A stretch of DNA of 46,393 nt, from the NCBI GenBank assembly GCA_050246915.1, contig JBFWVD010000042.1, positions 1-46,393 on the forward strand. The letters run 5' to 3'. Position 1 is the first letter of the stretch. Each line of letters opens with the position of its first letter. This document shows, piece by piece, positions 1 to 7,600 of the stretch. Under the pieces are notes generated by a model. The model was not told the origin of the DNA. It saw only the letters and a program-made list of their open reading frames with translations, and did no database searches. Origin of the DNA: JBFWVD01 sp050246915. Lineage in GTDB: Bacteria > Actinomycetota > Acidimicrobiia > Acidimicrobiales > Ilumatobacteraceae. The position numbers were made by a program, and so were the translations under genes.

Positions 1-84
1 CGCGAACGCTCAACTCTCACCATGTTCGACCGGCCGACTCGACCCCGCGTCGACGCTCACGGGTTCGCGACGGCCGGCACTGCC

Positions 85-107
85 GGTGACGTGACCGCCC
101 TGCGGGC
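85..107. repeat. Copy 1 of a direct repeat that includes a small hairpin
   Basis: The segment reads GGTGACGTGACCG followed by CCCTGCGGGC. It recurs at 1567-1590 with one extra G. The 3' part can fold as CCGCCC-TGC-GGGCGG (95-109), a 6-bp stem with a 3-nt loop and no T-tract. The second copy lies just beyond the end of a plus-strand gene, so both copies may be transcript ends; copy 1 could then mark the end of a gene off the left edge. The function is inferred only. Confidence 0.4.
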
Positions 108-132
108 GGGTGCAGTGGGTCGGCCGACCGGC

Positions 133-225
133 GGGCGGGTGTCAAGCCTGGGCGGACAACTCCGGCGCTGCGGCACACATTGACACCCGCCCTTTCCCCG
201 GTCGGCCTCAACGCCCGTACGGGCG
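133..225. promoter_or_regulatory. Symmetric leader upstream of the ArdC-like gene
   Basis: A perfect 13-bp inverted repeat (GGGCGGGTGTCAA at 133-145, its complement at 180-192) brackets a 34-nt spacer. It is followed by a perfect 14-bp palindrome CGCCCGTACGGGCG at 212-225. The right arm begins with TTGACA (180-185), a consensus -35, but no good -10 lies at the right distance in duplex DNA. The structures sit 43 nt before the start of the antirestriction gene. They could be an operator, or a hairpin promoter that works on single-stranded DNA during conjugative entry as described for other leading regions. Both are inferences. Confidence 0.45.
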
Positions 226-267
226 AGCCTGCGATCCGCCGCTGGCCGACAGACCCAAGGAGCCGGG

Positions 268-1188
268 ATGAACACCGACGAACTCATCGAACACGTCACC
301 AACGACCTGATCGCCGCCATCGAGAACGGCTCAGACACCTGGCACATGCCGTGGCACACGATCGCCACCAACGCCCAACCGCGCAGCATCGACGATCGGC
401 CCTACCGCGGGCTCAACGCTGTCGTGCTCGCTCTCACCGCCGCAACGAACGGTTGGCCGTCTGGCACATGGGCGACCTATCGAGCATGGCAACGACACGG
501 CGCACAAGTACGACGCGGCGAACGTGCCACCCACGTGCTGCTGTGGAAGCCCGCCCGACCCGCCACCGAACGCAACGACTCGACCAACGAACCCGACGAC
601 GGCGACACATCGAGCGCACCCCGCGGCCGGTTGGTGTCGCGAGTCTTCGCCGTGTTCGCCGCGGAACAAGTCGACGGCGCCGACTCGACACTGACCGACC
701 GCGACCAGCCACGAGACACACCCGAGCGAATCGCCGCGGCCGACGCCTACTTCGCGTCGATCGGCGCAAACGTGATCACCGGCGGCAACCGCGCCTGCTA
801 CATCCCGGCCGACGACCGCATCCACGTCCCCCACCTCGACCAGTTCGAGCAACCAGCGCTCTACTACTCCACGATCTGTCATGAGCACGTCCACTGGACA
901 GCCCACCCCAGCAGGCTCGCCCGCGACCTCACCGGACGATTCGGCGACGACGCCTACGCAATCGAAGAACTCATCGCCGAACTCGGCGCAGCGTTCTGGT
1001 GCGAACAGTCAGCGATCGCGCCCGCCACACGCCACGACCACGCCAGCTACCTGGCCCACTGGGTACGAGTCCTCAAGGAACACCCGCGAGTGCTGCTCAC
1101 CGTCGCCGCCCGCGCACAGGCCGCGCTCGACTACCTCAACCAACTCGCCGGCGTGACAACCGCGGCCGCCACCGCCGACGCCGCATAG
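268..1188 (+). CDS. ArdC-like antirestriction protein with zincin metallopeptidase domain
   Basis: A 306-residue protein. The N-terminus (about residues 1-140) has the ArdC-type single-stranded-DNA-binding pattern: a DLIAAIENG segment, then WHMPWH, and a conserved SGTWATYRAWQRHGAQVRRGE stretch in the usual place. The C-terminal half carries HEHVH, matching the HExxH zinc motif of the metallopeptidase domain found in ArdC proteins. ArdC-family proteins protect incoming plasmid DNA from host restriction, and the family is typical of conjugative leading regions. The ATG is preceded by AAGGAGCC at a good distance. The next gene follows 12 nt after the stop, so the two are probably cotranscribed. 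The family call is firm; antirestriction activity is from family knowledge. Confidence 0.85.
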   Translation: MNTDELIEHVTNDLIAAIENGSDTWHMPWHTIATNAQPRSIDDRPYRGLNAVVLALTAATNGWPSGTWATYRAWQRHGAQVRRGERATHVLLWKPARPATERNDSTNEPDDGDTSSAPRGRLVSRVFAVFAAEQVDGADSTLTDRDQPRDTPERIAAADAYFASIGANVITGGNRACYIPADDRIHVPHLDQFEQPALYYSTICHEHVHWTAHPSRLARDLTGRFGDDAYAIEELIAELGAAFWCEQSAIAPATRHDHASYLAHWVRVLKEHPRVLLTVAARAQAALDYLNQLAGVTTAAATADAA

Positions 1189-1200
1189 GAGACCGCCGCC

Positions 1201-1515
1201 ATGATCGACCTCTGCAACGCCCGAGCGAACGCATCAGCCACCGTGCACGGCTGGGCCGCCGGACACGACTACCGGTGCGCCTGGCTCGTCGAGTGTCTCA
1301 ACAGACACACCGCCGACGACTGGGGCGACATCGACCCACACGACCAAGCCACCAACACACGCGCCATCACCAACAGCGACGGACGCATCATCTCCGCCTA
1401 CCCCGTCCCCGCCCACCTCGCCGGCGGCAACCCCGACCCAACCGTCTGGATCATCACCGACGACCTCGACCAACCACCCACCACCACGACGGTTCTGTTT
1501 CCGAGCGACTACTGA
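1201..1515 (+). CDS. Hypothetical protein downstream of the ArdC-like gene
   Basis: A 104-residue acidic protein of unknown function. The ATG at 1201 has a GGAG ribosome-binding site overlapping the end of the upstream gene, and the spacing of 12 nt implies cotranscription with it. It has no signal peptide or membrane segment. It is rich in Asp and Thr in its second half and contains WIITDDLDQ near the C-terminus. Two Cys residues lie in the first third (LCNAR and RCAWLVECL contexts). I do not recognise a family. Its place suggests a small accessory of the leading region. Confidence 0.65.
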   Translation: MIDLCNARANASATVHGWAAGHDYRCAWLVECLNRHTADDWGDIDPHDQATNTRAITNSDGRIISAYPVPAHLAGGNPDPTVWIITDDLDQPPTTTTVLFPSDY

Positions 1516-1526
1516 CCCGCCGCCGG

Positions 1527-1554
1527 CTGTCGCCTCGCCCGATCGCGGCGACAG
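1527..1554. terminator. Possible bidirectional terminator hairpin between convergent genes
   Basis: CTGTCGCC (1527-1534) pairs perfectly with GGCGACAG (1547-1554) across a 12-nt loop. It sits 11 nt after the stop of the plus-strand gene and ahead of the stop of the convergent gene ending at 1615. There is no T-tract, as is common in GC-rich actinomycetes. Confidence 0.45.
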
Positions 1555-1566
1555 ACCGCGGCAGTG

Positions 1567-1590
1567 GGTGACGTGACCGGCCCTGCGGGC
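1567..1590. repeat. Copy 2 of the direct repeat seen at 85-107
   Basis: It reads GGTGACGTGACCG-G-CCCTGCGGGC and differs from copy 1 by a single inserted G. Its 3' part can form GGCCC-TGC-GGGCC (1579-1591). It lies between two convergent genes. The sequence GCAGTGGGT occurs just before this copy and just after copy 1. Confidence 0.4.
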
Positions 1591-1614
1591 CAGGTGCCGT
1601 GAACAGTTGGACCG

Positions 1615-2028
1615 TCAGCCGATCTGCGTTGCGGCCTGCAGGCGCGAACGCTGATAGTCGAGCATCGCCCGACACTCGAACTCGCGGCGAGTCGGCTCGG
1701 CATCCAACAAAGCGTCGCTCGGCGATGCGAACGGTCCCGTGACGATGATCCCCTCCCCGGCATGGTGCGTGTACCAGCCAAACCAACGCTGCACCGGATC
1801 TGGGTACGAGCCGAACTCGACGACATCACCGAAGTGCAGCACCTGCGGAACCCACCCCCGCCCACCCGGCGCCACGGGCCACAACGAACGCCGCCAACCG
1901 TACGGATCGGTCGCGTCGACATCCAGCGTCGCCGCCCACAACGGGAGCCGCGCCTCGGCAGCGAAGGGGTGATCGAGCACCACCCCATTCACGAGACGCA
2001 GCACCACCAGCCGTGGCATCGAATCCAT
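1615..2028 (-). CDS. Hypothetical protein
   Basis: A 137-residue protein of unknown function. The open frame extends upstream to 2043, but the ATG at 2028 has an ideal AGGAGG seven bases before it, so this start is preferred. The protein is soluble and Trp/Tyr rich in the middle (GWRRSLWPVAP, RWFGWYTHHAG). It ends in a basic helix-like segment with the only Cys. It is alone on its strand between a convergent gene and a non-coding stretch, so it may be monocistronic. No family was recognised. Confidence 0.65.
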   Translation of the reverse strand: MDSMPRLVVLRLVNGVVLDHPFAAEARLPLWAATLDVDATDPYGWRRSLWPVAPGGRGWVPQVLHFGDVVEFGSYPDPVQRWFGWYTHHAGEGIIVTGPFASPSDALLDAEPTRREFECRAMLDYQRSRLQAATQIG

Positions 2029-2247
2029 CGCACACCTCCTCACGCGTCGAACACATCAACAGCGGGGAAGCCAGCTCCCACCATAGCGCTCGATCCGTTC
2101 TAGTGGCCAGCAGCTGTCAAGCGTGGCCTCGGGATGCTCGTCGCCCCGTGCGGTCGCGCGACTGGCGGATTCCCAAGGTCCGGCCCCCAGGCGAGCGTGT
2201 CGTGTATCCGAGAGTTCGGCCGCCCACGCTCGGCAATCGTCACGCGG

Positions 2248-2305
2248 TTGACACGGCATGGAGAGAGTGTTAGTTTCCGTATCGGTTAATTAACCGTAGC
2301 GGAAA
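2248..2305 (+). promoter_or_regulatory. Promoter and palindromic operator of the ArsR/SRPBCC operon
   Basis: TTGACA (2248-2253), a 17-nt spacer and TAGTTT (2271-2276) form a near-consensus promoter. An extended palindrome covers 2274-2305 and overlaps the -10 and the likely start point: TTTCCG, three bases, CGGTTAATTAACCG (perfect, 2283-2296), three bases, CGGAAA, all on one symmetry axis. It lies 10 nt before the regulator's start. This fits autorepression by the downstream ArsR-family protein. Confidence 0.75.
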
Positions 2306-2314
2306 GTCAGGAAG

Positions 2315-2689
2315 GTGGCCGAGGTGACGGCAGCGAACGCAACGCTCGACGATGCACGGCTCGATGAGACATTCGCGGCACTCGCGAACTCGACACGTCG
2401 GGCGATCCTGGCTCGCCTGGCGGACGGCGAGGCAAGCGTCAATGACCTCGCCGCGCCCTTTGACATGACACTCCCGGCCATCTCCAAGCACATCAAGGTG
2501 CTCGAGCACGCCGGGCTCATCACGCGCGGCCGACGAGCACAGTTTCGGCCATGCTCCATCGCCGCCACCCCGCTGGCCCAGGTCGCTGGTTGGGCCGAGC
2601 AATACCGGCACATCTGGGATGACCGATTCGACCGCATGGACGACTACGTCCGATCGCTGCAGAACACCGACGACCCGAAAGAGGCATGA
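2315..2689 (+). CDS. ArsR-family winged-helix transcriptional regulator
   Basis: A 124-residue protein with the standard ArsR layout. LANSTRRAILARLADGE (about 26-43) precedes the recognition helix region PAISKHIKVLEHAGLI, then a basic wing. No metal-binding CxC motif is present, so it is not an arsenic or cadmium sensor of the classic kind. The start is GTG at 2315 with AGGAAG upstream; a second GTG at 2324 is possible. A gap of 3 nt separates it from the SRPBCC gene. ArsR regulators without metal ligands that precede an AHSA1-type SRPBCC protein are a common pair. The strong palindrome in its promoter is its probable binding site. Confidence 0.9.
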   Translation: MAEVTAANATLDDARLDETFAALANSTRRAILARLADGEASVNDLAAPFDMTLPAISKHIKVLEHAGLITRGRRAQFRPCSIAATPLAQVAGWAEQYRHIWDDRFDRMDDYVRSLQNTDDPKEA

Positions 2690-2692
2690 CCA

Positions 2693-3178
2693 ATGACTGA
2701 CACGAAAGACGTCCAGATCGAACGCACCTTCGACGCACCCATCGACCTCATCTGGGCGATGTGGACCGAAGCCGAGCACTTCGCCAACTGGTACGGCCCG
2801 ATGGGCGCTAGGATCCCGAAAGCCGAGATGGACGTCCGAGTCGGCGGCCGCCGCCACATCGCCATGGAGATGGAAACCCCACGCGGCCCGATGCAGATGT
2901 TCTTCGTCGGCGAGTACAGCGAGATCGTCGCCAAGACTCGTCTCGTCTACACCGAGAGAATGGCAGACGCCGAAGGCCACGCCATGACCGCCGAGCAGAT
3001 GGGCATGCCTTCGGGCGCGCCGATGGACACCACAATCGTGGTCGAGCTCGAAGACCTCGGTGACCGCACCAAGATGACCCTGACACACATCGGCGTCCCC
3101 GCCGACTCGCCCGGCGGACAGGGATGGGCGATGGCCATCGACAAGCTGGCAGCACGCGCAGCCGAGCTCCGCGGCTGA
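2693..3178 (+). CDS. SRPBCC (AHSA1-type) domain protein
   Basis: A 161-residue protein spanning one complete START-like/AHSA1 fold. RTFDAPIDLIWAMWTEAEH at the N-terminus, WYGPMG, then GEYSEIVAKTRLVYTERM and a C-terminal GWAMAIDKLAA helix are typical of this family. Such proteins bind small hydrophobic ligands in a helix-grip pocket; the ligand here is unknown. It is translationally close to the ArsR gene (3-nt gap) and surely in its operon. Together they look like a small cargo cassette rather than transfer genes. Confidence 0.85.
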   Translation: MTDTKDVQIERTFDAPIDLIWAMWTEAEHFANWYGPMGARIPKAEMDVRVGGRRHIAMEMETPRGPMQMFFVGEYSEIVAKTRLVYTERMADAEGHAMTAEQMGMPSGAPMDTTIVVELEDLGDRTKMTLTHIGVPADSPGGQGWAMAIDKLAARAAELRG

Positions 3179-3212
3179 CGAGAACGGGCCGGCAACAGTG
3201 CCCACGGTCGGA

Positions 3213-3617
3213 TCAGAGCTCGACCGACAGCCCCTCACGCCCGAAGGGCGCAGGATGCGAGGCAAGCTCCGTGAGATCGGCGCGGAGGCGTGACAGGTGG
3301 AGCGAGAGTTCGCCGTCGCCGGTGAGATCACGGGTCTGTTCGATCGCCCAATCGAGCCCGCCGGGTTGGTTGGCGTGGCTCGCCCATCCCTGTAGTGCTG
3401 ACTCTGCCTCGGCGAAGGTGCGGGCGATGCCGAGCACATGCAGATCGGCGCTGTCACGACGGGCCGCGTACACCTCGCCCGTGCCAGTGTTCCAGGCGAT
3501 CCGCCACTCGACGCCCGGCTCGCGAGCCGACGTCCAACGTTGCCCGTAGTCGACCTCCGGGCTGCAACGACGCGGGTTCCGTGCGAACCACTCCTCGACG
3601 GGATTCGTTTCGGTCAC
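3213..3617 (-). CDS. Hypothetical protein, distal gene of the XRE cluster
   Basis: A 134-residue soluble protein. The GTG start at 3617 overlaps the stop of the preceding gene (GTGA), which indicates translational coupling. The N-terminal half holds a Trp/Arg-rich WRIAWNTGTGEVYAARRD segment, and FAEAESALQGWASHANQPGG in the middle resembles a helical cap. It ends in a helical region. No catalytic motif was recognised. Small proteins with this kind of GTGEVYA...FAEAE pattern are common in actinobacterial mobile elements, but I cannot name a family. Confidence 0.6.
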   Translation of the reverse strand: MTETNPVEEWFARNPRRCSPEVDYGQRWTSAREPGVEWRIAWNTGTGEVYAARRDSADLHVLGIARTFAEAESALQGWASHANQPGGLDWAIEQTRDLTGDGELSLHLSRLRADLTELASHPAPFGREGLSVEL

Positions 3618-3928
3618 GACAGCACCTCGCCGTTCGCCGGAGCAGCCGATGCGCGACGCGTCGGGACGGTGCCGGCCGGCTTCGTCCGGCCGGCACGCAG
3701 CGCGCCGAGTTCGACTCCGACGAACGCTGCAACTTGTTGCTCGTCAACCCCGAGTTCACCGAGACGGACAACACTGGCACCGATCGTCTCGACCACTTGC
3801 GAGCGCTCGTCGTCAAGCTCCGCCAACCGCGAAATTGCCCGCTCTACCGAGCGCAGCAGATCTTCCTGTTCACCGAGCCGATCCTTGGCCCAGTTCCGCA
3901 GCGAGCTCACCGCTTCCGATCTCATCAT
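3614..3928 (-). CDS. Hypothetical small helical protein
   Basis: A 104-residue protein. The frame is open further upstream to 4027, but tandem ATGs at 3928 and 3925 follow GGGAGG at ideal spacing, so 3928 is preferred. The first two thirds are charged and probably coiled (AKDRLGEQEDLLRSVERAI and AELDDERSQVVETIGASV). The C-terminus is basic and Ala-rich. It overlaps the next gene by 4 nt. The helical part would suit dimerisation or a DNA-bound accessory role, which is inference. Confidence 0.6.
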   Translation of the reverse strand: MMRSEAVSSLRNWAKDRLGEQEDLLRSVERAISRLAELDDERSQVVETIGASVVRLGELGVDEQQVAAFVGVELGALRAGRTKPAGTVPTRRASAAPANGEVLS

Positions 3929-4027
3929 CGACCTCCCAAATGTCGAGGCCACCCAGCGCGCCCTCCACGCAGAGTCACCCCACCCCTCGACAATCCGTCG
4001 CGCGTCACGCCGTGCGACCAACCCCAC

Positions 4028-4480
4028 TCAGAGTCGAAGGCGCCGGCTCAACTCGGCGATCAACTCACCGTCGGACACCGCAATCAGCGACGGCATCGGG
4101 AATGCCGCTGACGCCCACGCTGGAACCGGAACCTCGGTCGTCGGGCTGACTAGGTCGACCAATGAAACGCTCAACGTGATCGCGAACACGATGAGCAGGT
4201 CGACTGTCGGATGGGTCCGTCCAAGTTCGAGCGCTGACACCTGAGCTTGCGTCAGCGACAACCCATCGAGCAGCGGCGCCACCCGTTGGCCAAGGTCCGC
4301 CTGCGACCACCCGCAGCACCGGCGGACTCGTCGAAGATTCGCAGCAGCGGTGTGCGACATGAACCCGTCGGGCACCATCGACGCAACCCGACCCGACCGA
4401 CCACTGCGACCGCTCCTCGAACGTCCCGTCTCCGTGTGCGACATGACCGCTGACTCGATTCCCGAGCCCGCACCACGCAC
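4028..4480 (-). CDS. XRE-like helix-turn-helix regulator
   Basis: A protein of up to 150 residues. The recognisable helix-turn-helix lies in the middle: LRRVRRCCGWSQADLGQRVA, then LTQAQVSALELGRTHPTVDL, which matches the XRE/Cro plan with a short insertion between helices 2 and 3. The start is uncertain. ATGs at 4480, 4444, 4378 and 4360 are all possible and none has a strong ribosome site; the Ser/Arg/Gly-rich residues before the domain may not be translated. It heads a leftward cluster and lies divergent from the relaxase, with GGGAAC-type motifs between them. It is the best candidate for an element-wide regulator. Confidence 0.7.
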   Translation of the reverse strand: MRGAGSGIESAVMSHTETGRSRSGRSGRSGRVASMVPDGFMSHTAAANLRRVRRCCGWSQADLGQRVAPLLDGLSLTQAQVSALELGRTHPTVDLLIVFAITLSVSLVDLVSPTTEVPVPAWASAAFPMPSLIAVSDGELIAELSRRLRL

Positions 4481-4540
4481 GCTCGCTCACCGAGCAACCC
4501 CACCCCGTCCACCGCACGAACGCATCGCGTCGGTCAACGT

Positions 4541-4570
4541 CTTCCCGACCGGCAATCGCGGCATGTTCCC
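4541..4570. promoter_or_regulatory. Degenerate copy of the GGGAAC control array between the XRE gene and the relaxase
   Basis: CTTCCCGA starts at 4541 and GTTCCCGATCCG at 4565, exactly 24 nt (two 12-nt steps) apart. GGCAAT, also part of the array at 16356, lies between them. The last unit is identical over 12 bases to the last unit of that array. On the minus strand these are GGGAAC units pointing at the XRE gene. They also precede the relaxase on the other strand. Confidence 0.5.
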
Positions 4571-4624
4571 GATCCGCGCCCGAAACCGCCAATCGGAATG
4601 CACAGATTACGACCCAAGGGTGAA

Positions 4625-4661
4625 CAGGCGTCGCGGCCGCATCGCCTGCGGGGTGGGGTGC
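4625..4661 (+). other. Candidate oriT (hairpin plus F-nic-like sequence)
   Basis: CAGGCG (4625-4630) and CGCCTG (4643-4648) can form a hairpin whose loop holds GCGGCCGC. The sequence TGCGGGGTGGGGTGC (4647-4661) follows directly. The F plasmid nic region also has a hairpin followed by GTGGGGTGTGGTGC. The site is 12 nt before the MobF start, a usual oriT place. Against it: the G-rich run could simply be the ribosome site, and a nick on this strand would send the relaxase gene in first, which is the less usual polarity. Confidence 0.3.
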
Positions 4662-4672
4662 GTCGGTGCACC

Positions 4673-7600
4673 ATGCTGTCGATCGCCAAACTCCGAGTCG
4701 GCCAAGAGGCCTACCACCTGTCCGGGGCCGCCCAATCCCTCGACGACTACTACACCGGCGCCGGCGAATCTGTCGGCCAATGGCTCGGCGGGGGAGCGGC
4801 ACGACTCGACCTGGCCGGCGACGTCCGCCCCGACGATCTGCGCGCCGTGCTCGCCGGACTCGCCCCGGGCACCGGCGGTCTTGACCCGAACGGCAACCAG
4901 CTCCGCACCTCGGCACGGCGAGTCCCAGGGTTCGATCTGACGTTCAAACTGCCGAAGTCGGCGAGCGTGCTGTACGCCGTCTCGGACGATCCCCGCGTCC
5001 AAGGAGCGATCATCGACGCCGGCGAGACCGCCGTCCGTGAAGCGGTCGCCTGGCTGGAACGCGAAGCGATCCGCGCCAACCGCGGCTCGCACAACAAGGC
5101 GTGGCTCGACCGCCAACATGCCCTCGACCCGAACAACACGACCGAGTGGCGGCCACAGCGGATCACGACCCACGGCGTCGTCGCAGCGGCTTTCCGTCAT
5201 CGCACCTCACGCGCGGGTGACCCGTTGCTGCATTGGCATGTGCTGGTCGCCAACCTCGTCGAAGGCAACGACGGGCGTTGGTCGGCGTTCGCTCACCCGG
5301 AGATATACCGCTCCGCCAAGACCGCCGGCCAGATCTTCCAGGCCGTCGCCCGCCGCGAGCTCACCGCCAGCCTCGGTGTCGACTGGATCCGCGGCCGTCA
5401 CGTCCAGGAGATCGCCGGTGTGCCATCGCAGCTGCTCGAGGTGTTCTCGAAGCGTCGCGCTGAGATCGAATCGTGGCTTGCTTCGAACGGTCGAGCCGAC
5501 ACCCCGGAGGCCGCGCAGGATGCGACGTTGGCGACGCGGCGGGGCAAGCCAGAACGCGAAGGCGAGCGTCTCGATGCAGGATGGAAGCGAGAAGCGATCG
5601 CCGAAGGGTGGGGTCCGGACCAGGCCGAGCGGCTGATCGTCCAAGCCACCCAGGCCGTCGCCGCCGACCCGGTGGGTGAGGTGTGGCGGCTGGCGGCGGT
5701 CGGGTTCGATGAGGCCGGTGATGCTGATCATTATGAGCGAGCCGTCGAACCAGAGGAATGGATTGCGGATCTGCTCCGGCGGGAGCTCACCCAGACGTCG
5801 ACCACGTTCACCAGGTTCGAGTTGACCGAAGCGGTCGCTGCCCGGATCGGAACGGGTGCGACGGTCGCCACGATCGATCGTGTCGTGGCCCGCGTGCTGG
5901 CCAGCGACCAGGTGATTGCGGTCTACGAACCGGACACACCAGCGCCACGCGGCCGTTCCCGCTACACCAGTCGCGACATGCTCAACATTGAGCAACGCCT
6001 CCTCGCCGCGTTCACCGCCACCAACACCAACCCGCCGCTTCCGGCCGACATCGTCGAATCGGCCATCGCCGATCGGGTCACGATCGGTACTGATCAGGCC
6101 GCGGCAGTGCGCGCGCTGTGCGCCGCCACCGGACCTGTGGCTGTGCTCGTCGGGCCGGCGGGGACCGGCAAGACCTTCACGCTCGATACGGTCCGCGACG
6201 CCTACGAGCGCGCCGGCTACCAGGTGATTGGCGCCGCGCCATCTGCCCGGGCGGCGATCGAACTGCACACTGGAGCGAACATCCCGTCGCGCACCCTGCA
6301 CTCGCTGCTGGCAGCGTGGGAACGTGGCCACGAGCAACCAACCCCCTCCACCGTGGTGGTGATCGACGAAGCGGGAATGACCGACGTTCGACTCCTGGAG
6401 CGGAGCATCAACCTTGTCCGTGGGGCCGGGGGACGGGTGGTCCTCGTCGGCGATCACCACCAGCTCCCCGAGATCGACGCCGGAGGCGGATTCTCGGCCG
6501 CATCCGAGCGCAGCGCGGCGGTTGCCGAACTGACCGTGAACCGACGTCAGCACGCACCCTGGGAACAGGACGCGCTCGCCGAACTGCGCGCCGGCAACAT
6601 CACCATCGCGGTGCGTGCCTACCTCGACCACGACCGAGTCGCAGTCGCTGACGACCGTCAACAGATGGTCGAGACCGCGATCGACCGGTGGCAACAGTCC
6701 CGTGGCGACGGTCGGTCTGTTGTGCTGCTCGCCGGGACCAACGAACTCGTCGACGTCCTCAACGACGCCGCACGCCGACAACTCATCGACTACGGAGAAC
6801 TCAACCCGGACCTCGACGGGCACTACGGCCATCGCGGCTACCGGATCGGTGAGCGGATCGTGCTGCGCCGAAACAGCGACCGGGCCCGCACCCTGGACGC
6901 CCAACACGTCACCGTCGCCAACGGCCAAACCGGCACCGTCACCGGGATCGGCAACGGCGCCATCTCTGTCATCCTCGACAACCACAACACGGTCATCACC
7001 CTCGACGAGACGTATCTCGCCCGCGGTGGACGCGTCGACCACGCGTACGCGCTCACCACAACACGCGCCCAGGGCGGCACCTGGGAACAAGCGATCACCG
7101 TCGGCCTCGACGGTCTCTACCGAGAAGCTGCGTACGTCGACATGTCTCGCGGACAACACAGCAACATGCTCGTGATCACACGACCAGAAGCCGAACAGAT
7201 CGACCTCCTCGCCCGCGACCCGCTGGAACGCCACGACCAACACGGCATCCCGCTGCCGACCGAGGAACCCGGAGACATCGACGACGAACTCGTCGACACC
7301 TTCGAACGATCTCGCGCAAAGCACCTCGCCCACACCATCGACCCAAACGTCACCACCGTCGACGCTCTCGCCCGGCGACCGCTCGACCAGCTCGAAGCTC
7401 GACTCAACCTGTGCCGGCACATCGAACGCCTCGCCAAGGAGCACATCGGCGTCGACGCCGGCGAACTCCGGCAGGCGATCGCCACCGCGACGCGTACGGC
7501 TATCCACGCCGCGATCGGACAGACCGTCAAAGCACTCGACCGGCACAACATCGGCATGATCATCGGACTCGACGACACCGCCGGCGAGGTACTCGTCGGG

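Noticed and set aside
1..183. A plus-strand frame open from the left edge to a TGA at 181-183.
   Set aside because: It has no recognisable protein pattern, crosses the repeat and inverted-repeat structures, and open frames of this length are common by chance in GC-rich DNA. It could still be a gene's end, but this cannot be supported.
5953..5960. Single GTTCCC inside the relaxase gene, with similar lone hits in other genes.
   Set aside because: Lone hexamers without 12-bp repetition are expected by chance and are not counted as control arrays.
5207..7546. A long minus-strand open frame of 779 codons inside the relaxase gene.
   Set aside because: It is antisense to the clear MobF motifs, and its residue content (Gly/Val/Asp/Arg rich) is the typical mirror of GC-rich codon use.
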